DNA of 64,000 nucleotides, taken from the NCBI GenBank assembly GCA_017311185.1, contig JAESUZ010000990.1, positions 744,001-808,000 on the forward strand, in the 5' to 3' direction. Source of the stretch: Proteles cristata cristata. Taxonomy: Eukaryota > Chordata > Mammalia > Carnivora > Hyaenidae. Under the pieces are notes generated by a model. It worked only from the letters and a program-made list of their open reading frames with translations. It was not told the DNA's origin and searched no databases. Below are positions 35,009 to 47,159 of this stretch, piece by piece. How positions within the stretch are numbered: position 1 is the stretch's first letter; each line of letters opens with the position of its first letter. Both the position numbers and the translations under genes were made by a program.

Positions 35009-35685
35009 GAAAGAAATAGATATCAGAAAATAAGTAGTCTCAGGAGGAGTAGATGAAACTCCTGCATAAGTAGTAGTGAGTGAGTGAAAAGAGGAAAAAT
35101 AAAAACTTTCAAAGAATTTTTATTCAAGAGTGACTATGGGAAAAGAAAGGTCAAGAAAAAAACATGTAACTTTCTATTTATGGAGCCCTCAATAAAGTTT
35201 TTGAGACTATTTTAGGTGGTAGGGAGTAAGCAGTATGAGAAGCAAGAACAGACCATATTTGAAGGAAGTTTGATGTTCAAGAGGAAATGAGTTATGGAAT
35301 GGGTGTGAATAGCACAGAAACTGTTTACTTTTAAAGGAAGATAATGTATTTTAAAATAAAAGATAACAAGCATTTCAGCAGGTGAACTCAAGACTTAAGT
35401 GTGAGAGAAAATGATGGGTCCTTATCCCAAAGAAGTGAAGACAGCTTAGGGCATAGGGTTTAGCTATAGTTCTGAATACAGACACGTTACCACTGAGATA
35501 GAAGGGTAGGCTAGGTATATTAACAAACTTGGGATAAAAGAGAAAAATAGTTGGAGATATTTGTACTTAAAGGTATCTATTATTTTTCTGTGGATTAACA
35601 TATTATCCAAGTAAATAATTGTAAAGAGGTTCATCTATTTTCCCTCTGAATTCTTAATAGGTCCCATGTTCACAGTAAGTAAGTA
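35009..35685. other. Unassigned DNA
   Basis: No gene or recognisable repeat was seen. Confidence 0.45.
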
Positions 35686-35689
35686 CTGC

Positions 35690-35865
35690 ATTGAATTTTC
35701 AATAACAACCCACAAGGCAGTTAAAGATAGGTTTACTCATTTTACAGACGAGAAAGCTGAGTCACAGATGCTTGAAGTAATTTATCCAAGGTCACTCAAT
35801 TTGTAAGTGACAAAATCAGATTTAAATTTAAGCAGCTTTACTTCAAATTGCAGACTTTTAACTTC
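35690..35865 (-). mobile_element. MIR remnant
   Basis: The series 'cattttacagacgagaaagctgagtcacagatgcttgaagtaatttatccaaggtcactca' is the reverse complement of the MIR core. It continues through 'aagtgacaaaatcagatttaaattta'. This is the clearest MIR in the window. Confidence 0.8.
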
Positions 35866-36118
35866 ATGGTAAAAAGTTATGTCAATTGAATAGAACGGAT
35901 TGGTCCAAATGCCTCATAACATATAAAATGAATCCAAAGCAGGCATAAGTAAAATAGGTTTTAAGAAGCATTGTAATGTCACTTAAGACTGGAAATTCAA
36001 CAATTAATTTGTAATAACATATCCAAACTCTTGACTCTTCCCAACCACAAAAAAAGAAAAGTGAAATACGTTCAAACCTTCAAATTCATATCCATAATCC
36101 ACAGAAGAGGAAAACCAA

Positions 36119-36343
36119 TGGCTTTTAAAAAAAAATTTTAATGTTTATTTATTTTTGAGAGAGAGCAGAGTATGAGTGGGGGAGGGGCAGAGAGAGAGAG
36201 AGAGGTAGACACACAATCTGAAGCAGGCTCCGGGCTCTAAGCTGTCAGCATCGAGCCGGAAGTGGGGCTTGAACTCAGAAACCACAGCATCATGACCTGA
36301 GCTGAAGTCGGACGTTGAACCGACTGAGCTACCCAGGAGCCCC
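36119..36343 (-). mobile_element. CanSINE with 11-bp target duplication
   Basis: AGGAAAACCAA at 36108-36118 and 36344-36354 is exact. The tail reads TTTTAATGTTTATTTATTTTTGAG and the head ends GAGCTACCCAGGAGCCCC. Confidence 0.93.
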
Positions 36344-36424
36344 AGGAAAACCAAATATTATTTAATGATGGTGGAAATTAACAGTGGAAATTAAGTCTTG
36401 AGTTTGCCTGCTGAAATGCTTGTT

Positions 36425-36809
36425 AAGTTGGCTACAAGGTGAATTTAAAAACCTATGCCTCACTTTCTTTTTTTTTTTTTTTAATGTTTTATTTATTTCT
36501 GAGAGAGATAGAAAGGCAGCGTGAGCAGGGGAGAGTCAGAGAGAAAGGGAAAGACAGCATATGAAGCAGGCTCCAGGCTCTGAGTTGTCAGCACAGAGCC
36601 CGACACGGGGCATGAACCCAGGAATCGTGAGATCATGACGTGAGCCAAAGTCAGACGCTTAACCGACTGAGCCACCCAGGCGCCCCCCTATGCCTCAGTT
36701 TCTAAACCTATATTGTACTGTATTCTCAATTCACCCAAAAAATTAATATTATTTTATTCTTTAGTTTCTTCTCTTTTTGTTGTGCCTTAAAGATAAATAG
36801 GCAGCAATG
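36425..36809 (+). repeat. Copy A of a diverged local duplication
   Basis: With the SINE at 36468-36686 removed, about 150 bases, from AAGTTGGCTACAAGGTGAATTT to GATAAATAGGCAGCAATG, align with 38268-38419 at roughly 80-85 percent identity by eye. Both copies are in the same orientation, about 1.7 kb apart. Confidence 0.75.
36468..36686 (-). mobile_element. CanSINE inside copy A of the duplication
   Basis: Duplication CCTATGCCTCACTTTC (36452-36467) against CCTATGCCTCAGTTTC (36687-36702). The head is near consensus, ending GAGCCACCCAGGCGCCCC, with a long T-run tail. The partner copy at 38.3 kb lacks it, so insertion followed the duplication or both are members of an unnamed old repeat. Confidence 0.94.
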
Positions 36810-36971
36810 CAATCTCTGCTCTGCTGCTATAACATTGTGCTTACTCTTCTATTTGACACAATTAATTGTTAACTCTAGAGTAGGGGTCAAAAGTGAATTG
36901 TTCAAGACTGATAATGTAGTTGTAGGAGAACAAGAGAAAAGTCATCAAAGATACTGATAAGATCAGTGTGA

Positions 36972-37460
36972 TGTACAAGTTTCCTTTTGCTATTTTAACA
37001 AAGTATCACAAACTTAAAACAACACAAGTATATTCCTAGAATTTTGTAAGTCAGCAACCCCACATAGACTCTACTAGGTTAAAATCAAGATTTTAGGGGA
37101 GAGCCCCTCTTGTTGCCTTTTCTAGCTCCTAGAAGCTGTACGCATTCCTTGATTTTTGGACACCTTCCCTCATCAAAGTCACCAAATGCTGCTGGAGTAT
37201 TTCCCACATCACATCATTCTGACACCGACTTTTCTTCTGTATCCTCCTTCCACATGCATGGATTACATCAGGCCTGTGATTACATTGGGCTCATTGGGAC
37301 CAACAGGATAATATCCCCATCTCAAAGTTATCAGAGTGAGCAGGTTTAATTTGATTTGCAATCTTAATTCCCCCTTGCCATATAATCTAACATATTCATA
37401 AATTTGGGGTTTAAGGATGTGCACATTTTAGGAGGAAACATTATTCTGCCTACCACACAC
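36972..37460 (+). mobile_element. Ancient LTR-like interspersed repeat
   Basis: It begins 'gtacaagtttccttttgctattttaacaaagtatcacaaacttaaaacaacac' and ends 'aaacattattctgcctaccacac'. It keeps 'ccctcatcaaagtcaccaaatg' and 'gattacattgggctcattggg' in expected order, and is the best-preserved copy of its kind here. The 79-codon frame at 37110-37349 is part of it. Confidence 0.65.
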
Positions 37461-38267
37461 ACTGAATCATAAAAACTCACATTGTTAGTCACAGTAGAAA
37501 CACCATAAAGGGCTGTAAAACTGGGAGTTTAAGTACCTTCAAATATCTTGAGATGAGAGACTATGGAAATTCTGAGCTTAGGATGACTCTTTTCTTCTAC
37601 TTTTTCTTTGTTTTCACTAGGCTCTGTTACCATTTATACAGTTAATGTATGAACTCTAAAGTCCTATCATTACTGATGGGTAGTACTGTTAATCTTCCAG
37701 CATCTTCCTTTGTGGGCCAGGATTACCAACAGATAAAACAGCCAAAGAAAAAATAAAAGTATCCTATGTGACCACTCTAGTGTAGAATGATCTGGACTGT
37801 TCATGTCAACTCCTTTGTCAATACTTTGACCTAATTAGTTGACTGCTTTTACACACCTCAAATACCTTGATAATGGCATTACTAATATTATTAAATTATC
37901 TCATTTATTTAAGCACACTCTTTCTTATGTATAGTTGAAATCTAATATTCAGTGAAAATAATGTATATTTTGCTTCATGATTTTCATAGAATTAAGTTAA
38001 AGGGAATGAAGATAATTTAAGGTCTGTATCTTCTGTCAGTTTACCATAACACCTCTCCTAAAGGTCTCATCATTTATCACATCAGGTGTCTGTAAAACAT
38101 GGATAGTCTTTGTGTATATGTGTGTTTTTGCACTTAAATATAAACCATCAACTCTATATTAAATATAATGGGTACTATGATATCTGTGCATATTCAGACG
38201 ATGCCAAAATTTAAGTACTAAAAATGAAATAATGGAGTATCTAAGAAAAACCTAATTTAGAGAAGAA
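37461..38267. other. Unassigned AT-rich DNA
   Basis: No gene or named repeat was seen. Confidence 0.45.
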
Positions 38268-38419
38268 AAGTTGGGTACAAGCTAAATTTAAAAACCTATA
38301 CTTTACTTTCTGAACCTATATTGTTCCTTATTCTCAGTTCACCTTAAAAAACTAATATTATTTTGTTCTTTTGCTTCTTTCTCATTTTATTGTGCTGTAG
38401 AGATAAACAGGCAGCAATG
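38268..38419 (+). repeat. Copy B of a diverged local duplication
   Basis: The partner of 36425-36809, without the SINE. Shared blocks include AATTTAAAAACCTAT, AACCTATATTGT and AGGCAGCAATG. Confidence 0.75.
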
Positions 38420-38869
38420 GTGAGTCACAGAGCTTTATCATCTTCACTCATTTGTCAAAAATAAAAGCATAGCTGAAATACGAGGGTTTTGTTGCTCAAA
38501 TGAATATCTTCGATAATGCAGAATGCACAATTTAGTAGATATGATGTTTTGACTTCCTCTCCAAATGAATGATTTCAATGTCTTCCATAATCAAAGTATT
38601 CACTCCATTTGAGTACTGGCAATCCCCATGTGGCCTTAATAATGAATGGAGTCAGCTTAGAACATCAAGGCATTTTTAAGCAGAATATTCGTCTTTAACT
38701 AGTTGGTTCTTGACAACAGCCTCTGAGTTTATGGTATTTTATGCAGCTAACTAAAAACTAAACATTTAGTTTCATGAAAAAACAACAACAACAAAATATT
38801 TTAGGATTAACCTGACATGCTTCTTGTCCCTTCATGAGAGAGAGGAAGAGAGAGAGCATGTACTGAGCA

Positions 38870-39005
38870 AGTACATACATTACAGATCCTTTATATGTAT
38901 GATCTTATTTAATCCTCACAACAAAGTGGACTATGTATTGCTATTCTCACTTATATTAGTGAATTGAAGACAAATGCATTGAAGATAATGGAGAGTCAAT
39001 ATCAC
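38870..39005 (-). mobile_element. Possible partial MIR
   Basis: The text 'cttatttaatcctcacaacaaagtgg' resembles the reverse complement of the MIR 3' half. Weak and short. Confidence 0.4.
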
Positions 39006-39111
39006 TCTGAGAAAGGCGAACTTTCTTATGAGTGACTCTAGTTGCTCGTTAGGAGTGGTAGAAAGATATTAATGGCTAGATGGGAATTTAAAGAGTGATT
39101 GAGAAAATATT
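38984..39111 (+). repeat. Copy A of a second diverged duplication
   Basis: It aligns in the same orientation with 40112-40254. Shared anchors are GATAAT, ACTCT, GAACTTTCTT/CAAACTTTCTT, TGGCTAGATGG and ATTGAGAAAATATT. Identity is roughly 70-75 percent, with small gaps. Confidence 0.6.
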
Positions 39112-40111
39112 TTAAAATCATACAAACTTGATATTCTCTACCAGATTTGCTAATACACCATCTTGTTTTTAGCTAAGAATCACCCAACTGCAAAGATACT
39201 ACATAAAGAAAACACTTTTTTTTTCCAAAGAACAACTCAATTCTTTAGATAAGGACCAAATGCTTTAAAAAATGTAATTTGTTGAATACAAGTGATGATA
39301 AGTGTGAGGAGTTATATTGTCATGATTGGATCAACATCACTTAGAACTTCACTTGGGGATGATTTCTCTATGCAACTGGACTTGATGGTAACAGAACACA
39401 CTGAAGGAATAGTAATTAACAAATTTATTGTCAAGAAACTGACAGGCTGAAAAACTTGGTGAGAACTTATTCAAAATAATAGATATAAATAGGACTTACC
39501 CTACCTCCTGACATAAAACTGCTTAGCATTGTGAAATCTGCAACAAAACTGAGCCAGTGAATTCATGAGTTGTTCCTAGATTTCATGAGCTTAATGAAAA
39601 CTTACAGGGCAGTATTTAGGATTCCCACTTATCAGAGAAGAGTTAGAGAAGAGTGAACACTTTATGATTCCCTCCCCTCACCCCTTACTCAGATGTTGTG
39701 TTGAGTTCTTGGGAGGAACCAAGGGTTACCAAGGTCACATGTATTTGAAGAGACCTAAACTTAAGGTAGAGAAAATGGACTTAAATACTCATTTCCTCTT
39801 TGTCTAAATGCTGCACGAATATATTCCTGTTTCCTCTTAGAGTTATCTGACATTATAGAGTAGGGATATGAAGGCCGTCTAAAATTTTGCTTGGGTTTTA
39901 TTTAGGCTCTTGGATTTGGATTATAGGTAATAAAAACGTGAAAAAAATCCATGTTTCCCATTGTTTCTAGAAGGGCTTGATAATATATGGTTTCTAATGA
40001 AAGGATGCCAGACAGGAAGATTTAGAAGGAATCACATTTCATATTGGCTTCTGGGAAGAAACAAGTCCCAAAGGCCTCCTGAATTTTATAGCATAAACCT
40101 GTGATTTGGTA
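39112..40111. other. Unassigned DNA between duplicated segments
   Basis: No gene or named repeat was seen. Confidence 0.45.
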
Positions 40112-40254
40112 GATAATAGAGTTGAAATATGACTCTAGGGACCCCAGAAAAGGCAAACTTTCTTCTGTGCAACTCCAGCTGCTCATTATGGGTTGTGCAA
40201 AGATGTAGTGGCTAGATGGAACCAGTAGCATTGAGAAGGAATTGAGAAAATATT
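40112..40254 (+). repeat. Copy B of a second diverged duplication
   Basis: The partner of 38984-39111. It has a few extra bases (GGGACCCCAG, ACCAG). It could instead be a second member of an unnamed interspersed repeat. Confidence 0.6.
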
Positions 40255-40524
40255 TCCATATAGGAAAATAATTTTTTGTAAAAGCTTCATAAATTATATT
40301 TCCTAGTTTGAGTCAGGTTTGAGACAGAGGAGAATCTTGCATATGTGTGGGCTGGCCGGCTTAGGAGGTCAATTCCCTATGCCAAGCTTTCCTTAAACAG
40401 CATATACTTCTCTGTTTACCCTGAAGTCCCAAAGGGCAATGGTTGTAAGAGTGAGTTCTGATGTTGATAACAAAGTAGCAAAATGAAGATGCTATTGTGA
40501 GAAAAATGTATTTAAATGAAAATT

Positions 40525-40665
40525 CAAATACTTAATAATTATATCTTCTTAGCCAACTTACTAGCTTTCCTTAGGTCTCTGTTCCCTCACTGTTAACACA
40601 AATTTTATGAGAATTAGTTTATAACTACATCAAACTGATTCTGAATATTTACCCAATAAATATTT
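40525..40665 (+). mobile_element. Possible MIR remnant
   Basis: 'ccaacttactagctttcc', 'aggtctctgttccctcactgttaa', 'atgagaattag' and 'acccaataaatatttgttc' follow the MIR order. It is diverged. Confidence 0.5.
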
Positions 40666-40929
40666 GTTCTATTTTCTTTCTTCATTTGTAGAGAAAGCAA
40701 TTAGAAAAAGACACTAAGTTAAGGTCTAAAAATCTCACAGGGCAGAGGAAAAAGTCATTCATGAAGAAGTAGGAGGGATTAATGATAAATTATATACAGT
40801 TATGTGTAAAATTCATGCAATTATAAAGTAGGAAAACAATATATTTTCATGAATTCTGCCTGAATTTTGATAGTGATAAAAGATGAAAAGAGAAAATGAT
40901 GTTTAACTGGATATAAAGTAGGAAATAAG

Positions 40930-40998
40930 AATTTTTTTAAAAAAAGGAAAGAAGGAAAAGGAAGGAGAAGAAAGAGAGGAAGAGAAGAAAAAAGAGGT
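40930..40998 (+). repeat. Polypurine tract (AAGGA)n-type
   Basis: A nearly uninterrupted A/G run of about 65 bases with GGAAAG, GGAAGG and GAAGAG units. It is capable of forming triplex DNA. Confidence 0.85.
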
Positions 40999-41714
40999 GA
41001 CGGATTGCGCATAGTTGAGGGAATGACTTCCAAGTAGAATAGTGAAATTTACTTACAGTAGAAAGAATATTTGCCAAATTGTAAAGCATCTTGATGGCAA
41101 ATACATAGGCCATAATTAAGTCCTAAACAATGAATACATTCTGTGAACATGAAGTAAAATAATATCCAGTTATTTCTTTTTCCATGAGACTTCAGAGGAT
41201 GCTTTGTTTTCTGAAAACCACTAGCTAGCAACCAGTCAGGCAAGAAAGGACAGGCTCAATGTAATCTTGGTAGATGAATGAACAGGTGCTTATTGAAAGA
41301 GATTTTCCTTATAATGAAAGTTATTTGGATCTTGATGAGATGACATCTCATTTAAATAGCTCTATGATCATTATCTGTCTGAGAAGTATTAGAATCCCAA
41401 CTCAAATACCCACACAAGGCTATTTATATTCATGTTTACATTAATTAATGGCACGTTAATTTAATGTAAATGTAATTTAATGTAAATATCAATTTCTCAG
41501 TTGCATTGCCCACATTTCAAGTGTTCAATAGCCACATGCACTTAGTGTCTACTGTATTGGATAGCTCGGATTATATAACATTTCCTTTCTCAAAGAAAAT
41601 TCTACTGGATAAAGCTGAATCTAATACAGCTAATCTGAAGGTTATAGATGCATCCCATTATGCCTCAAGAAACTTCTTTTTTCACTTATTTATTTATTTA
41701 TCCATAGGGTGACC
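40999..41714. other. Unassigned AT-rich DNA
   Basis: It includes a short repeated TTAATGTAAATGTAATTTAATGTAAAT stretch near 41459-41490. No gene is recognised. Confidence 0.45.
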
Positions 41715-41730
41715 AACTTATCTCAGTTTT

Positions 41731-41949
41731 TAAAAATGTTTCTAATGTTTATACATGTTTGAAAGAGAGAAAGACAGCATGAATGGGGGGGAGGAAGAGA
41801 GAGAGAGAAAGACTTAGAACCTGAAGCAGGCTCCAGGCTCTGAGCTGTCCATACAGAGCTCGATGCTAGGCTTGAACCCATAAACTGCAAGATCGTGACC
41901 TGAGACGAAGTTGCATGGAAGCTTAACCAACTGAGCCACCAGGCATCCC
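41731..41949 (-). mobile_element. CanSINE, older copy
   Basis: Duplication AACTTATCTCAGTTTT (41715-41730) against AACTAATCACAGTTTT (41950-41965), 14 of 16. The head ends GAGCCACCAGGCATCCC. It has several substitutions. Confidence 0.92.
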
Positions 41950-41965
41950 AACTAATCACAGTTTT

Positions 41966-42980
41966 CCCTGGACTTGCCCTCTTTTAGCAGGGAATTTACT
42001 GGGAATTTGACAGTGATTAGTTCTTGAGTATGTTCTGTGTACTTCTATGCTGTTTACTTCATAGAACTAAGAGTTTATATTGATTTCCTACTTTGCATCT
42101 TGCTCTTTTCTTTAGTTTAATACTACTTCATCTTTCTATCATTCTATGAGAAATAGAACTTTTCTCCAAAACAAGATTGTGCATGGGATGTAACATCATA
42201 TCCATCCTTTTTCTCATGGGGCTTTTAATATTTTCTGTAAATATTTCATACAGTGATATATTAGTCTTTTCATGAAGAAATTCATGTTTGTAGTTTTTAT
42301 CATTTTCTCATGTTTACTTGAAGTATTTCATGACCACTGGCAGGTTGAATAACCACTCTTGCAGAGAAGATTGCCTTGTGATTCCAAAAGCTTTATTCCC
42401 ATGGAAATTAAAGCCTTGGAATTTCCATTCAGCATTACCTCTGTAGAATTTTTTTTTCTGATCTTTCTTGTGTCAACTCAAAATGAATTTTTCACTGTCA
42501 TTCTGATGTGACAGGAACAAAGTGTTCTATCCCTATACCAGTTAAATGGGCAATTTCACAATGATTCTACTTTGGTCACAGGCAAGACTGCTTTATAATC
42601 CCAATAACATAAGATGTTTAAACCCTCTTACCCTATATTAAGGAGAGGAAGAAGATTTTAAGATGTCCTAAATCACATGAAAGTGAGCTGCCTATTGGAA
42701 TGGGATGGACAATGGCTGAGCAAAGTCTAGAAACAAAGACTGACCGCTAAAAACTAGGAGGTTTTGTTATTTAGAGTAGACCAGATTGCAGGAAAATGAA
42801 ATAAACCTACATATGAAATGGCTCAATAGGATAAATTTTTTTCTTGCTCTCATTACTTACTCTCTTGGGGATCTCTAGGTCTACAAGAATTGGGGTGGGG
42901 GCTATAGTTTATCATCTGACTCATTCAGACAATACAAGTAGATAGAGTTTCCATCGTCTTCAAATATTTTCCAAGGTCAC
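41966..42980. other. Unassigned DNA
   Basis: About 1 kb with no gene or recognisable repeat. Confidence 0.45.
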
Positions 42981-42984
42981 CATG

Positions 42985-43690
42985 GTTGCTTTGGTTACCT
43001 ACTGCTATATAAAGCATCCCCAAAATTTAATGTCTGAAAAAAACCTAAAATATGTTCATAATTTAACAAAAATCTCTGGATTTACCTGTGAGATTTTTTA
43101 AAAATTTTAATGTTTATTTATTAATTTTGAGAGGGAGAGAGCAGGGGAGGGGAGGAGAGAGAGGGGGAGAGAAAAAGAATCCCAAGCAGGCATAAAGTCT
43201 CACTTGTGGCTCAAACCCACAAACCAAGAAATCATGACCTGAGCCCAAACCAAGAGTCAGACGCTTAACTGATTGAGCCGCCCAGGCGCTCCTACCTGGG
43301 AGATTCATTACGTGGTCTTATTCGAACTCACTTATGTGACCACCGTCTTTCCAGTCTCAACTTGGTCTTCAATCCCAAGTCCAGAAGCTCAGATGAAAAA
43401 GTTGGAGTAATTCCAGGCTGGCCAGAAATCCATGATGGCTACATTCAAACATCTGACAGCTCAGCATTTCTGAAATTGGAGGTTGGCAAGAAATTTCTTT
43501 CTATCCACATGGGGTCTAACAAGGCAGATAAAACTCAACATGGTGACTTGGGGTTCCAAGAGAGCAAAAGTTAAATTTTTTAAGACCTTTAATCGCTAGG
43601 CCTTGAATGGGACACACCACTGCAACTGCATTTTATTTACCCAAACAACTCACATGGCCAGCAGAGATTCTCTATGGAAAAAATGGCAAG
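42985..43690 (+). mobile_element. Ancient LTR-like repeat split by a SINE
   Basis: It opens 'ttggttacctactgctatataaagcatccccaaaatttaatg' and continues after the SINE through 'aggcagataaaactcaacatgg' and 'gcaactgcattttatttaccc'. The 70-codon frame at 43362-43574 lies inside it and is not supported as a gene. Confidence 0.45.
43096..43292 (-). mobile_element. CanSINE with 13-bp duplication
   Basis: TACCTGTGAGATT (43083-43095) against TACCTGGGAGATT (43293-43305), one mismatch. The head ends GAGCCGCCCAGGCGCTCC. Confidence 0.93.
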
Positions 43691-44536
43691 GAACTTGTGA
43701 CCAGATTTAATACCCCCAAGAAACTCTATCAGGTCTCTATCAGGTTAACTTAAGGGTAAAATACCATGAAAAGAGCATGGGAGATTTCAAGGAGTAGGTC
43801 TGGAAGGGACACTATTCATTTTCTTGTGGTATGTCACAAAACTGGGAACTGGTTTTTCCCACTGCTGCTTGTATGTCCTTTTGTAATGGGACATACCAGT
43901 TTCTTTCATTGTGAGGGTAATTATATTTTCATGAATCTTAAATTTGGAGTTGGCTATTGGTTTTTCTTTTTCAATCAAGGGACACAAATAGGAACCTGAA
44001 AAAAATAACTGAGCCTTGGTGTTTACCTTCTTTTGCTGTTCTTGGAAACTCTTGTTATGTGAAGTCCCAGATAATCTGTTGGTTGATGGGAGACAGATGG
44101 GTCAGAATTCCCCATGGCCCCAGGTGACAGCTAAATAAGTTCCAGAAGTAGATCCAAAGATGAGTATATGGTGCAAGCAAAACCAAAAGAATTTCCCAGT
44201 TACAAACTGTCCAAATTTCTGATTTATATAACCATTAACTAAGCAAATGATTGTTGTTTTAAGTCACTTAATCTCAGAGTGTTTTGCTATATAGGAAAAG
44301 CTAAATGTACATATTGCATTATTTAGAACTCAGTCTCACCTAACTACAAGTGAAGCTGAAATATGTATTTGAGATATGTGTCAAGGATAAAGAGTAGTTC
44401 GATTTTGATGAATTTAGCAGTGTGGCACAAGAAAAACTTCTGTTAATGAAATATCCATTTGCACCCTCCTTTCCATGCACTCACATAAAATTCACTCAAC
44501 CTCCTCTACCAGTCTATCCAGTTATTGCATTCATTT
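43691..44536. other. Unassigned DNA
   Basis: Part may continue the ancient repeat upstream. No gene was recognised; the 77-codon frame at 43766 has no domain I can name. Confidence 0.4.
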
Positions 44537-44554
44537 CATAAGTCCTAAGTTTCC

Positions 44555-44776
44555 TTTTTTTTTTTTTTAATGTTTTATTTATTTCTAGGAGAGAGAGAGA
44601 GAGACAGCGTGAGCAGGGGAGGGTCAGAGAGAGAGGGAGTCACAGACTGAAACAGGCTCCAGGCTCTGAGCTGGCAGTCAGCACAGAGCCCGATGCGGGG
44701 CTCGAACCCACGAACCGCGAGATCATGACCTAAGCGAAAGTCGGACGCTTAACCGACTAAGCCACCCAGGCACCCC
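44555..44776 (-). mobile_element. Young CanSINE, perfect 18-bp target duplication
   Basis: CATAAGTCCTAAGTTTCC at 44537-44554 and 44777-44794 is exact. It differs from the copy at 17187-17405 at only a few positions over the shared body and head, and keeps its CpGs. It is among the youngest insertions in the window. Confidence 0.97.
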
Positions 44777-44794
44777 CATAAGTCCTAAGTTTCC

Positions 44795-46905
44795 TGATAA
44801 TAAAATATCCTTCTAAGATTTCCTGAATATGCTTTTTCTTTAAAGTAAGCAAACTTACAGAATGAGAAAGCAAATATCTCTCCCTGCAACTTTCTCACTG
44901 TCAATATATAATGGTGGAATAAAGCAAGATGCTATATAATAAAATTTTTATTTAATAGACATCAAAATTAACATATGACAGTCATTTATTCAGAGACATG
45001 ATGTATTTCTTCCGGGTAAGCACTGTGTGACCCCAAAAAGGGTGAACTTCTTTTATTATACTCTGGATCTTCTGTGTGGAAATTGCTTGCCCGTGTTCTA
45101 TGTAGCCACTGGCCCCATACTCTGGGTGTTTCCATTTTGTCCATTATTTGTGTGGTTGATTACATTTGAAGTGGTCATTAGGGAATATAATGTGTATCAG
45201 GTTATAGTCTGTTTACAGCTCAGATTTTTATAATCACAGTTCTTTTTATATCAGGCTCATAGTTTTCCTCAAATCAACTGAGTAGGCCTCTGATCCTTTT
45301 AGCTTCCATTAAGTTCCACATGTTAGTAATTTCCACTTAGTTTATTTCCAGGAAAAAGTTCTTTAGATTATTTTTACCTTTGTCTCTTTGTCCTCATGTC
45401 TGCTTTATTTTCAGTGAAGTCATTAAACTTTGAGGCTATATAAACTAATATGATTGAGTAGAAAAACTCATATTGTATATTTTGCAGTCCAGGAGAAGTT
45501 GACATTTCTGCTCTTACAAAACTTTATTAAATTTCTTGACTCTTATTTCCTTTTAGTTCTGTTCTCAAATAGCCAGTTCTTACCTAAACTAATTTATTTT
45601 TATTAAAATCTTGCTATTAAGTCAACACATACTAAAATTCTATCTGGATGGCTCTATTTGATTTATTATTCTAGAACTACAGTAATAGGAGGCTATTTGC
45701 CTTCTGAGTTACTGAAATCATTGTGTTACACAGTGCTTTTAATCAATGCATGACATGGGAATCTTTTCCAGTCTCTGGTGTCAGTTTTATAATCGCTTAC
45801 CATATGATAGCCAAAAACCAATACTGATTTCTATATTAATTAATATAAGCTAGACAGTAATACCGATTAGATTAAAACTTATAATGGCCCTAAGCAATAG
45901 AAGTTTATTTCTTGCTTACACTAAGAGTATTGAACAGTTTCCAGATGAATGAGATGGTGTTTTACATATTCAAAAACCTAGGGTAAGACTGTTCTCTCAT
46001 CTTCAATATGTGACTTTTTGGATTAACATGTGTGGTTTTTTTCTTCTCCATTTAGCAAGAAGGGGGAGGAGCATGGAAAACTTTTTATGGGAGGTTATTT
46101 ACTTGGGGAGAGGGCAGGAGGAGTCAGGTAACTTCCTCTTACCTTTCACTGGCTAGATGAAAGGGGTATGATCACACCTAACTTCAAGGGAGTCAGGAAA
46201 ATGTAGTCACGTTGTATGTCCAAGAAGACTCATATTTGATTATTGTTAGCAGCCTCAGTTATAGAAATCTCACAAGTAGGTAACATGTAACTAGTAGGTT
46301 ACTAAATAAGTAGTAGGTAACAAGTAAGTGACATACTAACATCAACTCAACACTTACTGGGTTTCCACACATCTATCAAATATTGCTTTGTAGCCTATTC
46401 TTGCTCTGGTGTAAGGTCATGGTTTCTTAGTCTACTACTCCATTGACTACATATTCCTTCTCCCTCTTCTTTTCTTCCAATGCTAATTTCAATTTTGTAC
46501 TTGAGAGTACCTGTAAAAAAGTACTTATAAACTTCTGATCTTTTTACCCTGGCTTAGGTCAGTGGTTTTTGTTAGTGTTATCCACCATATGAATTTTTCT
46601 ATGACCTTACAATAATTAACATATCTACCTGCTTGCACTGAGGGAGAGGTTAAGCTGAGTTTGTTGGAACTGAAATGATATCCTGCCATACTGTCTCCGT
46701 ATTCCTTGGTAAAAGCCATGGTGACCTTCCTGAGCAGAGGAATCAGCAAATATTTTTATATTCTTATAAACTATGGATTAATGTACCTTGTAACACAGAC
46801 AGGTGATGTGCCTCCCTAAACTATAAAATTAGGACTCATGGCAGGACAATTCCATAGTATTTGGGTCTGTGGGCTGCATTACTAATCTTTGAACTTCTTA
46901 TGATT
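44795..46905. other. 2.1 kb of unassigned AT-rich DNA
   Basis: No gene or SINE. An imperfect series of AGTAGGTAAC/AGTAGGTTAC units lies at 46274-46325. A stretch near 45895-46015 ('agaagtttatttcttgcttacac') looks like an unnamed old repeat. Confidence 0.45.
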
Positions 46906-46925
46906 AAAAAATATCACACACTATA

Positions 46926-47084
46926 GGGGCATCTAGGTGGCTCAGTCAATTAGGCATTAGACTTTTGGTTTTGACTCAGGACATGATTTCACAGTTCGTG
47001 GGTTCAAGTCCCACATTTGGCCTTGCACTGACAACATGGAGTCTGCTTGGGATTTCTCTCTCCCTCTCTCTCAGCCCCTCTGCG

Positions 47085-47119
<35 letters not shown>

Positions 47120-47146
47120 ACATAAATATATAAACATAATAAAAAA
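46926..47146 (+). mobile_element. CanSINE
   Basis: It starts GGGGCATCTAGGTGGCTCAG and has a (CT)n body at 47083-47117 and an ACATAAATATATAAACATAATAAAA tail. Duplication ATCACACACTATAG before it against ATCACACTATAG at 47148-47159 (one CA unit lost). Confidence 0.92.
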
Positions 47147-47159
47147 AATCACACTATAG

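Noticed and set aside
43362..43574. 70-codon frame with protein-like composition
   Set aside because: It falls within a diverged ancient LTR-like repeat split by a SINE; no known domain and no splice signals.
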